A stretch of DNA of 64,000 bases from Microglena sp. YARC. Lineage: Eukaryota; Chlorophyta; Chlorophyceae; Chlamydomonadales; Chlamydomonadaceae. The stretch covers positions 46,093,815-46,157,814 of the forward strand of contig CM039462.1 in the NCBI GenBank assembly GCA_022414725.1, in the 5' to 3' direction. Made by a program: the position numbers and the translations under genes. Under the pieces are notes generated by a model. The model searched no databases. It had not been told where the DNA came from and saw only the letters and a list, made by a program, of their open reading frames with translations. Positions 63,267 to 64,000 of the stretch are shown here, one piece after another (within the stretch, counting starts at the first letter, position 1; the number at the start of each line of letters is the position of its first letter).

Positions 63267-63640
63267 GGCATTCTGATATTTAGTACATGCAAATTCCTTA
63301 TACACTGTTAGGTTTACTTATTTTCGGAAAGCAAAAGAGTCAACTGTTGCAACCCTTTATACAATTTGGCGAGACGTCGGATTCATCTGATCTGATTAAG
63401 ATCACCCAGATGTCGTCTGAGTTTTTGGCACATTCATGCCAACCTGGATGGTGCCCCTCAAGCCCTCCGGTGCTTTCCTTGTGCGTATTTACGTGCCTCT
63501 CAAAATGCACAAAACACATTAAATACGCCTCAAGCAGAAGTAGCCTAGTGATCGTAGGCGCGGAACAAGCGACGTACGAAGGGGAGCCCTCACGACTCAC
63601 GCAAGTGAACGGGAATAAGATGCACACACCACGCAAACGG
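63267..63640. other. Upstream flank of the IS607 element, no supported gene
   Basis: The left end of the element should lie within about 100 bp of 63266. IS607 elements lack terminal inverted repeats, and I cannot fix the boundary. CTCAAGCAGAAGTAGC at about 63530 resembles a degraded family A hairpin. Frames at 63340-63636 and 63287-63943 are not supported. Confidence 0.4.
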
Positions 63641-63935
63641 CGGCTTGCGCATCCTCATTGTCGTCCATCTGACTCCAAAAGACACCACGGCGGCAAGCGC
63701 ATCCTCATTGTATCGTCCATCTGTCTCCAAAAGACACCGCGGCGGCAAGCGCATCCTCATTGTCGTCCATCTGAATCCAAAAGACACCGCGGCGGCAAGC
63801 GCATCCTCATTGTATCGTCCATCTGTCTTCAAAAGACACCGCGGCGGCAAGCGCATCCTCATTGTCTCGTCCATCTGTCTCCAAAAGACACCACGGCGGC
63901 AAGCGCATCCTCATTGTCTCGTCCATCTGTCTCCA
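63640..63935 (+). repeat. 52-bp minisatellite, about 6 copies
   Basis: The unit contains AAAAGACACCGCGGCGGCAAG, GCATCCTCATTGT and CGTCCATCTGTCTCC. GCGCATCC falls at 63647, 63697, 63749, 63799, 63851 and 63903, so the period is 50-52 bp. Copies differ by small TAT or C insertions. Confidence 0.9.
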
Positions 63936-64000
63936 CCAGATAAAAGCGACGGAAAAGTGCAGTAGGGTACAACAAACCCGGAGCCCCTTTCACCTATTCC

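Noticed and set aside
62722..63292. N-terminal 190 residues of the long tnpB frame as a real domain
   Set aside because: It lies on the tnpA coding sequence and is Ser/Lys/Thr-rich without a fold pattern; kept only as an open question.
63287..63943. 218-codon plus-strand frame
   Set aside because: More than a third of it is the 52-bp minisatellite and the rest overlaps the IS607 flank.

Overview
The window looks like part of a eukaryotic nuclear scaffold, probably from a microalga or other protist. The reasons are spliceosomal GT-AG introns, plant-type TTTAGGG-like telomere motifs, long satellite arrays, and a decayed Ty3/gypsy retroelement. The right third adds genes of the kind found in large DNA viruses (Nucleocytoviricota or related elements) and in virus-derived islands of algal genomes. 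I cannot name the organism. The GC-rich host-like flanks, the introns and the satellites argue for a nuclear contig carrying virus-like insertions rather than a free viral genome.

Layout. 1-10.4 kb is a mosaic of at least eight unrelated tandem repeats, opened by the 3' end of an Ala/Gly-rich repeat protein gene (2-889). It includes a degenerate telomere-like tract near 9.8-9.95 kb and a 38-bp array at 9.95-10.45 kb. 10.5-23.2 kb is one array of a 94-bp unit (about 130 copies) ending in a 1000-N scaffold gap. 24.2-28.5 kb is a decayed Ty3/gypsy element with gag, protease, RT and RNase H traces. 28.5-34.1 kb holds gene remnants and small dispersed repeats. 34.1-40.4 kb is a second satellite with a unit near 300 bp. 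Much of 1-36.5 kb carries single-base indels, so the left half may be unpolished long-read sequence, decayed sequence, or both.

40.4-64 kb is the gene-bearing part. In order it holds: a frameshifted D5-type primase-helicase; a truncated origin-binding helicase C-terminus with two introns that share an identical 67-bp transposon-like sequence; a GIY-YIG protein whose C-terminal domain is nearly the same as that helicase's; D5-like fragments; an F-box-like small protein; unknown proteins, one of them spliced; a dual-specificity phosphatase; a caspase-like peptidase; a papain-like-fold protein; and an IS607-type transposon with a serine recombinase (TnpA) and a TnpB/Fanzor-type RNA-guided nuclease with an intact D-E-D catalytic set.

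Throughout 28-61 kb the genes are interrupted and linked by short dispersed elements. The most striking is a roughly 95-bp element with two hairpins, present in about 14 full or partial copies, in which the second stem shows paired base changes between copies. A longer composite of about 330 bp contains it. Another family has TIR-like ends of about 25 bp. Gene fragments repeatedly break at these elements, so the region reads as a virus-derived island reworked by mobile elements.
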